From: Dictyophora rubrovolvata
Lineage: Eukaryota > Basidiomycota > Agaricomycetes > Phallales > Phallaceae
Direction: 5' to 3'
NCBI GenBank assembly: GCA_029959195.1
Contig: CP114120.1
Coordinates: 186,001-250,000 of the forward strand
Length of the DNA: 64,000 nt
Every line of letters starts with the position of its first letter. Positions within the stretch are counted from its first letter, which is position 1. The notes beneath the pieces are model-generated. The model worked only from the letters and a program-made list of their open reading frames with translations, was not told the origin of the DNA and searched no databases. Positions 12,083 through 23,957 of the stretch are shown one piece after another. The position numbers and the translations under genes are program-made.

Positions 12083-12975
12083 CGGCCCTACAGAGGTGCA
12101 CAGAAGAGACTCTTGGATTATTAGTCAGCATGATTTGACTGCCGATTACATAACCCCGCGCCGAGACACAGCCGTTGTACATACAATGGGCTGACCGTCA
12201 TTATTCATACCGTCATGTCTGGCTCCCATGACGTGAGATGAACCTATGGCTCAAAAGTTGGAAATTCGTTCGTTATACGATATCTCAACTGGTTTGGCCT
12301 GTGGTACATACCGGTGAAATAGAAAATCTCGGCGTTTGTCACGAGGCTCGTTCCTCTCCTTGTTCTCCGTGCGAGCCCTGAATTTAGCGTTTCCTCCCTG
12401 AATATAAATATATACAGCTTGAATTTCAAATATTCCTCTCGTTCCACAATTGTCGAGGAATATACGTACTTGGTTCTGGATCAATCATTTCCGATGATTG
12501 TTAAAACCACAATTTCAAATCGTGATCATTCTCTCGAGTTCAGCAATAAAAACATCCAAAAACCTCGGTGAAACTAGACAATCTCCGCTGTTCGCGTCTA
12601 AATTGGATGGAGGCTTTTGTCTTCCATTGAGAATTTGACCGAACAGGAGATAATTTATTTGACCGGTGACTTCTTCTGCTGATTTAGTGATTGTCTTAGC
12701 CGGATTTAAGGGACTCGCCGAGCTAATCTCACCTCGTTACTTACACCGCCTAGAACGGGGCTGAGGGTTGCGATATATACCGACAGTGCTGAGAAGTGGC
12801 CCGCAGAGCTCAACCCACAACTGATTGCAGCACCAGCGTGTGCTGCCCGTCCGTTCATTCAATTTCATCCAGACGTTGAGAAGCTCGAGCTCAGCCTCTA
12901 CATATTTAGTGGCTAACCTTAGTAAAAATAGCGCAGAGGAAACTACTACTGGCTGTGGCATCGGCCGGGACCTCG
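12083..12975. other. intergenic between divergent genes
   Basis: This stretch holds the upstream regions of the chromodomain gene (-) and the DUF6534 locus (+). Short frames on the minus strand at 12244-12484 and 12737-12997 have no recognisable motif and no convincing splice partners. I see nothing else. Confidence 0.45.
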
Positions 12976-14733
12976 ATGGGAACATATGATTCCACACTAG
13001 GTATGAACTTCTTTCATTTCAATGGAAAGTTATTCAACTGTACTCCATTTGTTGATACAAAAGGTGCTGCGCTGATCGGGTTGACTCTGAGTTCAATGTA
13101 TGTAATTCCCTCTATCATCAAAAAAGCTGACGTTCATTATACGGTGACGAACACTCGGTCATTAAGACTATACGGTGCTACACTTCTCCAGTGCTTCTTC
13201 TATTTTACCAACTACTATAACGATTCCCGTACTTTAAAAACAACTGTACGTGCAGTACCGGCTATCCCCGCTCGCTATTTCGATTAACGACACTTCTTTT
13301 TTTAGGTCGTGGCGGTTTGGTAACTATCAAAATCTCATGCAGAAACAGCTGTGTTAAACCAACGTTACTTTGGACAGGCTGGTTGACACCGTGCACACCA
13401 TCATTGTGACGCACATTCTTTACTACTATCTTGTTGTTAATTATGATAATCCCAACGCCTTGAATTATGTCGTTTGGTGCGTAACTACTTTGTATAAGGA
13501 AGAGTTTGGAGCTAACTTTTAGACAATAGGAGTTTAGGGGTGAGTGGTGTCGACCATGTCTCACAGGTTTTGTCGCGTTAATGTGTTTTCGAGTATAGCT
13601 GGAAGTGGGTTTGACGGTAAAATTTTACTTCCTCGTTTCAGCAATCCTTCTAAATGTCGTGTCGTCGTTGAGACTTTAGCAGCTTTGATTGCACAAAGGT
13701 ACTTTTTTCTTCTAAAAATAAACTAGTACCTTCCTACTCAAATTACTTTCAATGAACAGTTTTTTTACCTGGAGAGTATGGATCTGTGAGTAATCGAATC
13801 CATTTGAAAGTCTACTCTAAGTTTGCTCATATTCCGTTAGTAAGTCTTCATAATAAACTTGTCGTCGGAGTACTTGTAAGAACATTTGATGATACCATAA
13901 CCGTACCTGACAATGCGAATGCAAAAAAAGATTATCTTGGTAGCGATAGCATTTGGTACGTTAGTGTTCTTGTCATCCGTGAAGAATATTCTAAAGTGAT
14001 TGATAATAACAGGTACTGGAATCGGTCAGTCTTTGCTAGAAACCCATCATATCATTTAATCTAAAAACCCAACCTTAGTCTGCATGTCTGAAGTGTAACG
14101 CCTCATCATCTTTGCTTTAATTATATCTATCCCTGACCAGATTTGTCGTAGCTGGAAACTCAAGGCCATCCCCCGACTATCTGAAATTGAGGTAGCTCAA
14201 TCTAAATTACTTATTGGCTGATACAAATACCGGAGGCTCATTCAACAACCAGTGGCTTGTTTCCGTGAAACACAGTACCGTCGCAGCTGCAGATATCGGG
14301 GTTGCACTAACGCAGTGTTGGTATCTGCACCTTGCTAGGACGGGGTTACCGAGGTACCGTTCGGTTTCATCATTTCCGTTGTGCGCGTTTACTGACTGCA
14401 ACTCAACTCAGGACCGATTCACTAATTAACGCATTGATGATATACAGTCTCAATCGAGGAGTTTTGAACAGGTCTGCCATCCGAGCCCCCTGTTTTATTT
14501 TGTTTTTGGTTTTGTAATTAGGGTTCTCTTCTAGCATTGCGGCGGTGGCCGATTTGACATGCGTAAGAGAATTCCAATTGTGAAAAACAAGGGATAATGC
14601 TCACAATTTTAAATCAGTTTCTGATAATGCCTGATAATGTTCGTCATCCCTTCTCTAGCTAATTGACCGGCTTTCACACCAAAAGTATAGTTTGTCTGGC
14701 TTGCCCTCAATTTCGTTGTTTCAAAGCTGTATT
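12976..14733 (+). pseudogene. DUF6534-type membrane protein gene, apparently decaying
   Basis: The spliced 5' part reads well: MGTYDSTLG joins to ALIGLTLSSI, then LYGATLLQCFFYFTNYYND, then VVAVWLVDTVHTIIV with THILYYYLVVNYDNPN. Later come ALIAQSFFTWRVWI, IILVAIAFGTLVF, VAAADIGVALTQCWYLH, RTDSLINALMIYSLN and SIAAVADLTC. This order is that of the fungal DUF6534 integral membrane family (about seven spans, function unknown). Early exons are 12976-13000, 13064-about 13100 and about 13163-13248, with several small exons after. Toward the 3' end the expected SKxYVNSLLAxLN motif appears only as a damaged version near 14682-14722, with a stop at the tyrosine position. One central junction (about 13440-13650) also does not splice cleanly. 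I infer recent decay, but a gene with unusual splicing is possible. Confidence 0.5.
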
Positions 14734-15273
14734 CGAATTCTCTGCTAGCCACGTATATTTTTTCTTTCCTCAGCTGATGACCGGCTCACCTTTTATACAG
14801 CCTTAACACCCGAAATGTTCTCCGAGGAAAAGGTGAAGATACGGACTCGACTTGCACGCTGTCTTCGTTGCGGATCACGACGGTCAATCCGGGTCCAAAC
14901 CTTGAAACGCAGAGTTTTGCAGAAATAACGGTAATCTTTACATAACACCATATTAAATCAATTATAAAAAGACATTTTCTCATAGTTTGCTTGCTTGGTG
15001 TCAAAGCAGGATCTAGATCTAAAAGAAGACTCGACGGTATGCGCTGGTTCATTTTCCGCCTCTACCTCGGCAGGCCGATTGTCTTCGGAGCGTCAGCCTG
15101 AACCACAAGTTTTCGATTTGCATCATGCAAATAAGAAATCTAATGTCGATATTGATTCAAGTTAATCATCCTTCTGTCTCCATTTATTACTGGTATACAA
15201 TCATCTTAGTATCGTCTATTGTATTATGGAAGATACACAACAATAGTCGCAGTGTAATATTGGTATTATTTAG

Positions 15274-15460
15274 CCTATCTCCGAGACGGATCGATCCCCA
15301 ACAAAACACGCAAAGCAGTCCGAAAGATAGTCATATCAAAACGAGAAGTATGTATGTAGTTGGCTACTAGTCCACTGGCATCATCCTTGGGCAATACGTT
15401 CTTCAATGATGAATGTCCTAAGAGTTTCGATATTGCCACTTAAAATAGTTTATACTCTCA
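15274..15460 (-). pseudogene. relic of a duplicated heme-thiolate peroxidase C-terminus
   Basis: The minus strand reads GNIETLRTFIIEERIAQG followed, after an interruption, by TALRVLLGIDPSR and a stop. The intact gene just to the right ends GDAETIRTILLEERIPEG... TVLRVLFGINPSW. The order and spacing match, but a stop falls after AQG and the segment between is scrambled. This is the decayed tail of a tandem copy. No peroxidase N-terminal motif was found next to it. Confidence 0.6.
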
Positions 15461-15906
15461 TGTCAGGGCCTGTCTTGACATGACAGCGGAGGGGGAGATA
15501 AGGGAAATACTATTTATCTTGAACGAGTACAAGAAGACATACATAGTTTCAGGAGGTGCCGTTCCCTCTCCATTGAATGTCAGGTCTACATAGTAGTATA
15601 TACGTCTCAATGTCTTTGGGATGGTCATCTGAACCGAAACTAAGTATTAATCCATGCGCAGAACCTTTGCGCAATCAACTTTCGCGTCTTTTTCTGTTTC
15701 GCAATGCTTGCTACACGGACTTTGGAACAATGAGTCCCGGTCAGCCCTAGTGCGTTAACCAATAGCGTCCATGCATCTTTCAAAACATCGTATAATGTAT
15801 TGAAGGCACATACAAATCATGATTATCATTACATATACTTAAAGCTTCTCATGATTGAAAACAACGATGAGCAGCCAATCGGCGAACTGAGATTCCGCCC
15901 ATCGAC

Positions 15907-17042
15907 TCAAGACTGGTATTTAACTTTCTTCCAAGACGGATTAATTCCAAACAAGACACGTAAAACCGTCGAATTGAACGAGCCTATAGTCAATCCAAAG
16001 CGAGACTTAGTGGACGAAGTCCATCCTTCGGGAATACGTTCTTCGAGAAGAATCGTTCGGATAGTTTCAGCGTCGCCTCCAAAAATGCGCATCATAGTCG
16101 AAGCACTATTATATATATATATAAAAAGAAGCAGATTTTGGTCAGAAATGGTTATCCAAGTTTGAGTGAAAGATGAAGCATCTGTACTTGGCTGCAGCGA
16201 ACAAAAGTTGGGAGCCGGTAAGAGAGAAGTGAGGATTGTTACGTATGCTGTGCGTGAAACGGTAGGATAAAGCACGAGAGCAGTCGGCGGCGGTGACAAT
16301 TTTGCTATCCTTGGTAGTCGAAAGGAAGTCCTCGATAAGATTCTTATCTGGAACCCCTTGATTGGGCTGGAAATAAGTGTCCTGACCTGATAAATGGGTT
16401 TATTAAATCGCAATGTATTTATTCTTCCGAGACTTACGGAATAAACTTCCATCGTGCTCCTACGAAAGCAATTCGAATAAGCTAACGTTGCAGACAAGAA
16501 ACAATTGAGAGACACTTACGATACAGTTATGAGTTCCAATAGCACTGATATCAATTGCGTCGCCAAGGTCTTTCCGGAGAGAGGTGGCAATGTTCACACA
16601 TGTGTATTTGCAAAAGGTTGTAGAAAAGTTGTAATGAGAATGTACAACTTTGGCAAGAAGGTTGAATGTGATATTCTTGCCGTCACGTGGGAGAACGCCT
16701 GGCGCAAATTTTGTTCAGTCAGATCTTCGAGCTATATAAAGACAAGTGTTAAAAGTGTTGTACCATGATTGCTGTTTATTCAAATAACAATTAGAATGGA
16801 TCCCCCGCACACGATCAATCGACGCACCATAGGGCATTTAAACCCGGACAAGGACAACGACTATCCGAGGGTGTAGGAGGAATGTATTCATCCCATACAG
16901 CGTTTATCCGTTTACGAGGCAAGATAAGGTTGAAAAGAGTCATAAACGTATCGCACGTGATCAACCACGTAGTGCTGAAGAAACCGCCGAAAAATTGGCC
17001 TAAAGGAACGAACGTGTTACGAAAGGCGAAGGAAATCCACAT
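15907..17042 (-). CDS. heme-thiolate peroxidase (chloroperoxidase / short peroxygenase type)
   Basis: Six exons: 17042-16828, 16771-16764 (only 8 nt), 16698-16520, 16459-16438 (22 nt), 16386-16188 and 16105-15907. They total 822 nt, or 273 residues. Family landmarks are complete: CPCPGLNAL carries the cysteine that ligates heme; NHGVLPRDGKNITF follows; then IEHDGSLFR, the acid-base motif of the short chloroperoxidase-like group. The C-terminal landmark is LLEERIPEGW, then FGLTIGSFN. Such enzymes use hydrogen peroxide to oxygenate or halogenate organic substrates. The N-terminus (VPLGQFFGGFFSTTWLITC) is hydrophobic and could be a signal or anchor. The micro-exons were placed because they restore exactly NHG and EHDGSLF in phase. 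A relic of a duplicate lies downstream. Confidence 0.8.
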
Positions 17043-20000
17043 TGCAGCTGTTTGTTAGTGGTAAGAAGGGAAGGAGAAGATCAAGGAACGTGACGCTTGT
17101 TTCTTTTTAAATCATGAATGAATTCAATTGTGGGCGGAGAGAAGCCGAGGAGACTCAAAAGACTCAGAAGCGACGCCATAATTCTTACTCCGTCCAACTT
17201 CGTCAGACTGCACGCCGGTTGGATACAGGAGAGATCCGGTGAAAGGGGCTAGAAACACAAGGGCGCGCCCTCTGATCGACTCTGCGACTAGGCCTAGTCC
17301 CGACGTGCGTGACGTTCATGAGTGGGTTTAACCAACGAATGTTATGTGTAGGAGCCAAAAAAAAAAGAGTTTGCTGCCCGAAAAAGAGGTGGAGATGAGA
17401 AAGGAATGGTTTGCTGTGGTAACAACCATTCTAGAAGTGGAGCTCACCAGTTTGACAGGTGACTGTAACAAATAGATTTCATATCGGCGTATTTCGACGA
17501 GAGTTCCGAGTCCTTCCTTTTCTTCCGCCGTTTCGCATATCAAGACGTCGTGACAGTTCCTAACCCTTCTTAGCTCTAAACGCCCCACCGTACGATATCC
17601 AAACGAAACCAAAGCCAATTTGAAGCTTGAGAACGTGGTCTGGGACATACAACATGACAACTTCACAACCATTCACTTCCTAAATTAAAACGTCCACCGG
17701 AAATGCCTTCTCTGACATCGCCCATTCAATATTGACCGACACTACCGAACTTCTTATCATTCGACGCAGAGATCCCGCACTCGTTTTCCGAATTGCATAT
17801 AGATCATCCAATGCGATTAATCCCATTCATCCTAACCGATGATGACAACCTAAGAAAACGGTAATTTCCTTCCTTTCATTCTTGAAAAAAGTTTTCTTTC
17901 GGTCTTTAGTTGCTAAGGTTACTTTCTCGGTGCACTGGTTACTGAAAAGAACAGGCTGATGGAGCTGGAACTTGGCTGGAACGAAACGATGACTGGAGAA
18001 AGAGATGCAGATGTTATCACGTAAGCAATATTTGTCACCATCACGTGGCTCTGAGAGAATTACATCAGTGAGGGCAATTATGTAACCGTTAACGTCAGCC
18101 TTCTATTGGCCATATCTTCTACTTTGGGTTGAGGTCTTCTTCTGATGTATCCCCGGATGGACCTGGGCGGACTTGGTGGATACTTGCTAGTTACCGTTCT
18201 TATCTCCGTCTCAGGAGAGAAGGAACAGGAGCGGTTTACCCAAACCTATTCCATTACCTCGGATCAATTCTTACTGTATCCTGAACAAGTTACAACAATG
18301 CCGATATATCGCATCTCCCCAACGCGTAATTTTACCCCCTGCCACGACCCCCGATATAAAGGTGTTGAATCACCACAGATTCTCGACAACCTATGAAACA
18401 ATAAAACCCGCGTACCTATATTGAAAATGGTGGTTTGGGCTTCGGCACTGGCGTGAAATGGGGAAAGCTTAACTTTTAGCTAACTCAAGTCTTTTTGTCC
18501 GACAAGAAACAGCACATATCGCCAGTAGGTTGAAAAACCTACCGAAGTTAGTTTCAATTGGCTTTCGAGGATGATGTCCTTCAATCGTTGTCAGGGTATA
18601 TCGCAACGCGAATGCCGCGGTCACTTTTGTTATTAGCTCGGATCTCGAATTTTCCCTATACCATAACATTTTCCCCGATAACTACTACAAATTTGGAGTT
18701 CCAAAGCAGCGTCGTTTGAATCTCCAAAAGTTAAAGGTTAAAGGCTGCAGACTGAAGACGGTGGGCTCTCGACGAGAAGCAATCGGGCATTGCTTTTTGT
18801 CACTAAGAAACTTAATCCAGGGGGGGAAGAATAGAGAGTGCGGGGCCTTAACACAAGACTCAGGATTCAGACGAAAGTAAACGTTTGAGGGTATTTCATC
18901 GTTCTGACAATTAGAAGGTACTCTATTCTCCGTTAGCTACAAGACCCAAATTTTACTGATCTCGATGATATCTTCTGACGTAAAGATCTCAGGATTGCGT
19001 CTCCCGTCGGACCTCAAGTCACCATCATCAGGCTCCTTTCTTCCCGAAGGCTGAGTCTATCTGACCCTTTCCTTTTTCTCCTTCTGTTCCTCCCTGGGAT
19101 TTCTCCACGTGCTCAAAGATGAGATTTGTTATTAAAATATCCACCAGACCTGCAATTGTTTTCATAAAAAAAGTCATGTTGCGATCGTGGATCAGACATC
19201 ACAGCATGGATGCAAACGTATCTTGATTTCCGGGCCCTTTCTCTCGCTGAATTGTCCGAATGATTACTATAATCGAATAATTTCAGTAATATTGGGTTTC
19301 CGTGCTCATTCATCGGTAATGAAACTAGTTAGGAACCTTTGACAAAAGTTGCACCGGTACCGAGGCCCCGCACTGTTTAGGTTATGGACATACTCCATAC
19401 ATCACATACTTACGGAGCAGGTCAAAATCATATAGAAGACCAGATTCATTCAAACTTTGACTAGTTATTTCGCAGAAAATATCCCCGAACTGGTATGCGA
19501 TGCAAAGACATTAACAGTTGGCTGCTGATCACCACGGCGCGCGCTGAAATGGGAATTAGAGGCTTAATTTCAGCCAATCAGAAAGGCTCGGGAGATTTGG
19601 CCACTTCGGGTTTAGTGCCTACAGCGCCGGTCATTAGTTGAACCGACCATTAAACGTGGAAATGAATGCTACATATGTATGATGAGGTCTCAAAGCTATC
19701 GCTTCATCAACTGCCACAATCCTCAGATCTCGCGTTTTGAAAAGGCCCTTTCAGCGGAATGCACCTCCCGTAACTGCCAATGGCTTACCCTGCCACCCTG
19801 GACCCATGCTACCTACCCTGTTTTTATTGGTTGTCTGGTAAACTCAAAAGGGCCATGGTGCAACCATGGCTCTTATCCATCTCTGGCATATAAAGCTATG
19901 TATGCATAAACCTATGTCCATACGCATAACGCCGGTTAGCGCGTCGCGCCCAGCTAACTTTATGCTATAGATCAACTATAAAACTTCATATGACATAAAC

Positions 20001-20959
20001 GTTTTTCATTTGGCTTGGGGCGATTGGCTGTGGCTCTGGCTTTCAAAGCAACAAAAAAATAAAAACAAAGAGTACAATCTAGGGCAATGATGAGAAATGA
20101 GTTGAGCTGAGGATACGAAGTTGAACTCAGGTTGAACCGTTGAATTTGAATTAAGTCCTAGGTTATTTGTGGAAGTAATTAACCGCACTCGTCGCAAGGT
20201 ACAGAGAGCTCATACTCGATCAGGCCTTCGGCAACAGTCGAGATGCACTCTACGTTAAAAACAACTTTTCTGGCAGTTGGAACAGCATACCGAATCGGTT
20301 CGAGCCACCTGGCCAGGGATAGATAGTGATATTAAACCTGGACGAGTTTATTTCAATTATTAGAAAAATAATCCTCCAATTCGTACAAGGGCTTTAGGTA
20401 CACAGTTTTGCATCTTTTTTTTTTATTTTGTTGTATCACAAAGCACTCAGTAACGTAATTCGGTGCACGTTTTGTAAATTAGACGCCCCACACCGCACAG
20501 ATCTGCAGTGCCTCTGACAGAGGTAATACAATTGCGAGAAGCATGAGGTTCGATAGCTCAACTTTTTGATCAGATCTCAACTGCCTCGCTTGTTAAAATC
20601 CCTTGGAGGGTGGTATTAAAGTAATCATAATATGTATGAGCCGAGATCACGAAGCGTACTTTATTAGGTCGAGTCAAGGGCCACCGCCACTTTTGAAGCG
20701 CTTACATGGGAAGTATCGCCACGATAGACACGGCACCAAAAAACATCGCACCCGAAAGTTCCTTTGATAGTCGCTGCCATATTACAATTATGATTGGCTC
20801 CAAAACCAAACGTCAGATCAAGAACAGCTTAAATAACGCTCCTGACCTTCCCGTATCTCCTCTACAAAAGTAAAATATTCCCTCGCACTTGTTGTGACTC
20901 GTCCTTCCACTTCCACGATTTCATAACCTTTTCTTCTAAAGCCAGAGCACTCACTCCAC
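17043..20959. other. gene-poor stretch with unassigned reading frames
   Basis: Nearly 4 kb with no gene I can identify. A minus-strand frame at about 17328-17900 looks partly coding: EVNGCEVVMLYVPDH and LICETAEEKEGLGTLVEIRR follow plausible splice sites. A plus-strand frame at 18145-18396 (MYPRMDLGGLGGYLLVTVL) is open but short. Neither has a known motif. The rest (18.4-20.9 kb) is A/T-rich with only short frames on both strands and may be old, decayed sequence. Confidence 0.4.
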
Positions 20960-22198
20960 ATGTCATTGGAAAAGCAGCTCGGCATAAATATACGAGGTCG
21001 TAATACGTTTAATCTCATGGGTAACAACAAACTTCATAGTCCAGATGGTCATTTCGAACCCTCGGACGACTTCGCTCGCCAATGGCAGCAGCTCAGATCG
21101 TTTTCGTTGGCGGATATACACGTCCGACGAAGGAGCAAAGACCAAATCAACTGTATGCAGGACGTGGAAGAAGAAGACACCGTTACGAACGACGGTCTCC
21201 ACAAGTGGCTGCCACCCAAAAAGATTGACTCAAGATCGCCCTGTCCAGCGCTGAACACAGCAGCAAACCACAACTACCTCCCTCGGGACGGGCGCAATCT
21301 CACTATACGAACTACTGCGAAGGGTCTCCAAGAATGTTACAATATTTCGTGGGGTCTCGCTTTGATGCTCACTGTTGGAGGGTATATCATGTTGCGCCTG
21401 AGCGGCGTCGGCCGAGGATGGATCAACCCTATGATTGATCTTGAAGATCTGGCAGCCCATGATGTGTTGGAGCATAACGCATCATTAACAAGGCTTGATT
21501 TTGATGAAGTTGACCCAACATCGCCCTTGTCGCGGGGACATCATCCGCCTGCCAGATCCCGTTCTGTCTCGTCTTCGTCGTCAACAGCCGTCGCATCAGC
21601 GCCTCATCAATCATCTTACCACCTCCCATTTTTCCTTTCTTTCTTCTCTTTCCTATACCCATCATCTCTTCTTTCCATTTCGTTTTCAATCATATCTCGT
21701 ATCCTTTCTTACGTTTTCCGCTCATCTTCAATTTCCGTTCTCGAATCACTGTCGCCAGCATCATTATCATCATCATCATCACCATCATCATCCCGCAAAT
21801 GCCACCCAGCGCACATCAAACCGAATCGCTCGCTAATCCGAGCTCTCCTCGCCGATTCCGCGTCTGGCACGCACTTCACCATCAAAGACATCGCCCGCGC
21901 CCGCATCCGCCGACTGGACAATTGTCCCAATCCGAAGGTCTCTCGGATTCTCAATCAATTCGCCGATTCAGAGCTGTGCCTTTCGCTAGCTGTGCTAAGC
22001 TCTGGGAAAGAGCTTAAAGTCGATTTGGAGACACTGCGCGAATGGCTTGAGGAGGAGCGGCTACCAAGGAATTGGAAGCCTCGCAGGATTGGAGTTTGGG
22101 AAAATCATCAAAATACGGCGAGAATGCAGGGAATAATACATGCCATGAGGCAATATAAGGCCAAGGATAACATAACTAAAACGGTTGTTTTTGAATAA
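20960..22198 (+). CDS. heme-thiolate peroxidase-like protein with variant EHN motif
   Basis: One open frame of 412 codons. Residues about 93-113 read SPCPALNTAANHNYLPRDGR, the heme-cysteine region of the peroxidase family. TAKGLQECYNISWGLALML follows. Then comes LEHNASLTRLD, where the family usually has EHD; the acid-base aspartate is replaced by asparagine. The C-terminal landmarks GTHFTIKDIARARIRR and LREWLEEERLPRNWKP are present. A Ser/Phe-rich insertion of about 100 residues (roughly 185-290, from CT-rich DNA at 21550-21800) interrupts the usual spacing. It could be an unrecognised intron: a donor at 21560 and acceptor at 21809 keep frame, but the donor is weak. The N-terminal about 85 residues match nothing I know. 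Activity is uncertain because of the EHN change. Confidence 0.65.
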   Translation: MSLEKQLGINIRGRNTFNLMGNNKLHSPDGHFEPSDDFARQWQQLRSFSLADIHVRRRSKDQINCMQDVEEEDTVTNDGLHKWLPPKKIDSRSPCPALNTAANHNYLPRDGRNLTIRTTAKGLQECYNISWGLALMLTVGGYIMLRLSGVGRGWINPMIDLEDLAAHDVLEHNASLTRLDFDEVDPTSPLSRGHHPPARSRSVSSSSSTAVASAPHQSSYHLPFFLSFFSFLYPSSLLSISFSIISRILSYVFRSSSISVLESLSPASLSSSSSPSSSRKCHPAHIKPNRSLIRALLADSASGTHFTIKDIARARIRRLDNCPNPKVSRILNQFADSELCLSLAVLSSGKELKVDLETLREWLEEERLPRNWKPRRIGVWENHQNTARMQGIIHAMRQYKAKDNITKTVVFE

Positions 22199-22388
22199 TT
22201 TATTGGCGCCGTGATCCGCTGACAAAAGGGTTATTATCATATTGATATTTATCTGGAAATCTAGTTTCTATATTAGTAGTTTGTTGCAACTTAATTGTTT
22301 TCATAAATATAGTTTAAAAACTATCGCTATTGAGCCTCTAATCAAAAAGGGAGGGAAAAAAAGACGCACTTGCAGAAAAAGTTACCCT

Positions 22389-23903
22389 TTAAAATGTTCT
22401 AAGTAAATTAACAGGCGCATAATGTAAATCACAAGCGCGCCAACCATCTTCAGGAATCCAAATCCAGCGATACCAACTGAGGATCTGTACGTCTTCCAAC
22501 ATTGGATGAGCACGATATTTAGAATCAGCGGCGCGTCCTACAGGACAATGAAAGCCGGCGGTCCGGTGCCGTTCCAAGTCTGTTGGGTGTCCCAACAAGT
22601 CAAATACTCCGCACTGTTTCAGGTAAGGTAAGTCAGGAAGAATGGACAGTACGACATCGAATATTTCCTAGGAATGTCGTGAGAAAAATAATGGGAGGAT
22701 AAGAAATTGAAAAGAGAATGAACTTCGTGCGTTGCTCGATGTTGTCTCGTGGCTGTGATCTGCACGCTGGTGGCGTTGGGGAACATGCGAGCCAAATGGG
22801 TGAGTTCTTTCTCTGGATCTTCGAGTGGACCGTCATAAGCCACATATTTGACGCCTTTTGAAATAAGTTTGAAATCGTTGGGGAACTCATTCGGATGGAT
22901 AGCAAAGATATGTATTTTTTTGAGAGGGGGCCCGAAGGATATGATGTCATTCGCCATGCTCGGAGGTGCCGTCAATGATTCGAGGTTACGCAGCAAAGTG
23001 GGGGAGAAGACAGCAGCAGAATCTAAATTGGTTGGAGGGGAGAGATTGACAATCATATGTAATTCGCGGAGGTTGGGCATAAGGCTGAAAAAGTTGGAAA
23101 ACTTTTCTGCGACGATACTAGATGATAATACAATCTTATGATAATGAACCACCGTTAACTTTTGCAATTTGTGAAAATTGGATGTTGATGAATCGGTGCG
23201 ACCGGCTAGAATGATGAAAACCGGAAGGGACAATGAGGTGAATTGGTTTGCTTGGGAGAAAACGAGAGCAGCTATGTCTTCTGGGAATGGGTAAAAAGCA
23301 CGATATTCAAAGATGTGCAGTGAGGGGGGAAACGTTCTTAAATGGAGCCTTGGATGTTTCATGTGTATGAATTTGATACGGAGGAATTCGAGGGTGGCGC
23401 TGCCCGTAATGGAAGAAGCAAGCGTTGGCGTGAGGGAACAACTTTGGCAATCGAGGCGATAAAGTCGAGGCAGACTAGACACGAGCTGTGCAATAGCTTC
23501 ATATACAATGGATATGAGCTTGATGATCTCGGCGTCCGTGCTATAGATAGTGGCGTCTTTGTAGTAGTGATAAGTAAACATTAAACATTTTTCGAGCATC
23601 CTTCATATCCTTACCACGTTCGAGCCTGTCAATGTCCCAAGAAATTAGATTTAACCGACGAATGGCATTGAGTACACGAGGAACAGCACCAATTCCGCGA
23701 ACATGCTGTAAAACTTGCTCGAGATAAAGACGATATTTGACTGACGAATAGATGTGGGTTGGTGCAGTTATATTCAGTGTGTCAAACACGACGGGCAAGG
23801 CGACATCGCGAAGAAGTTCGTTGACCAAAGACAAAGACTTTACGGTGGGTGCGTCGACATATTGTATGATAATGAGCCAAATATCGGGTGGGAGCGGTCC
23901 CAT
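22389..23903 (-). CDS. F-box protein with leucine-rich C-terminal region
   Basis: F-box proteins link substrates to SCF ubiquitin ligases through Skp1. The start MGPLPPDIWLIIIQYVDAPT with LSLVNELLRDVALPVVF is a typical basidiomycete F-box at residues 1-45. A phase-2 intron near 23578-23527 joins KDARKI to TDAEIIKLI. The long second exon has irregular leucine-rich strands: LPRLYRLDCQSC, PNLRELHMIVNL, LKKIHIFAIHP. A likely last intron (about 22711-22614, donor GTTCAT) joins ATHE to CGVFDLLGHP and a final exon ending at 22389. Without it the frame stops at 22619. Its substrate is unknown. The 5' leader carries a CAAAAA repeat on the + strand. Confidence 0.62.
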
Positions 23904-23924
23904 CGGACGACGTGACGACGGGGA

Positions 23925-23957
23925 ATGCAAAAACAAAAACAAAAACAAAAACAAGGG
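23925..23957. repeat. (CAAAAA)n microsatellite
   Basis: About five CAAAAA units lie just upstream of the F-box start codon, so the mRNA leader would carry TTTTTG repeats. This is a simple-sequence repeat likely to vary in length between strains. Confidence 0.85.

Noticed and set aside
16109-16124. (TA)n run as a possible promoter or fragile site
   Set aside because: It lies inside the last intron of the peroxidase gene and is a simple microsatellite.
20290-20312. GGTTCGAGCC, like a tRNA B box
   Set aside because: No A box or acceptor-stem partner upstream.
21495-21836. + strand frame with poly-His
   Set aside because: Shadow of the second peroxidase-like gene in a CATCAT repeat area.
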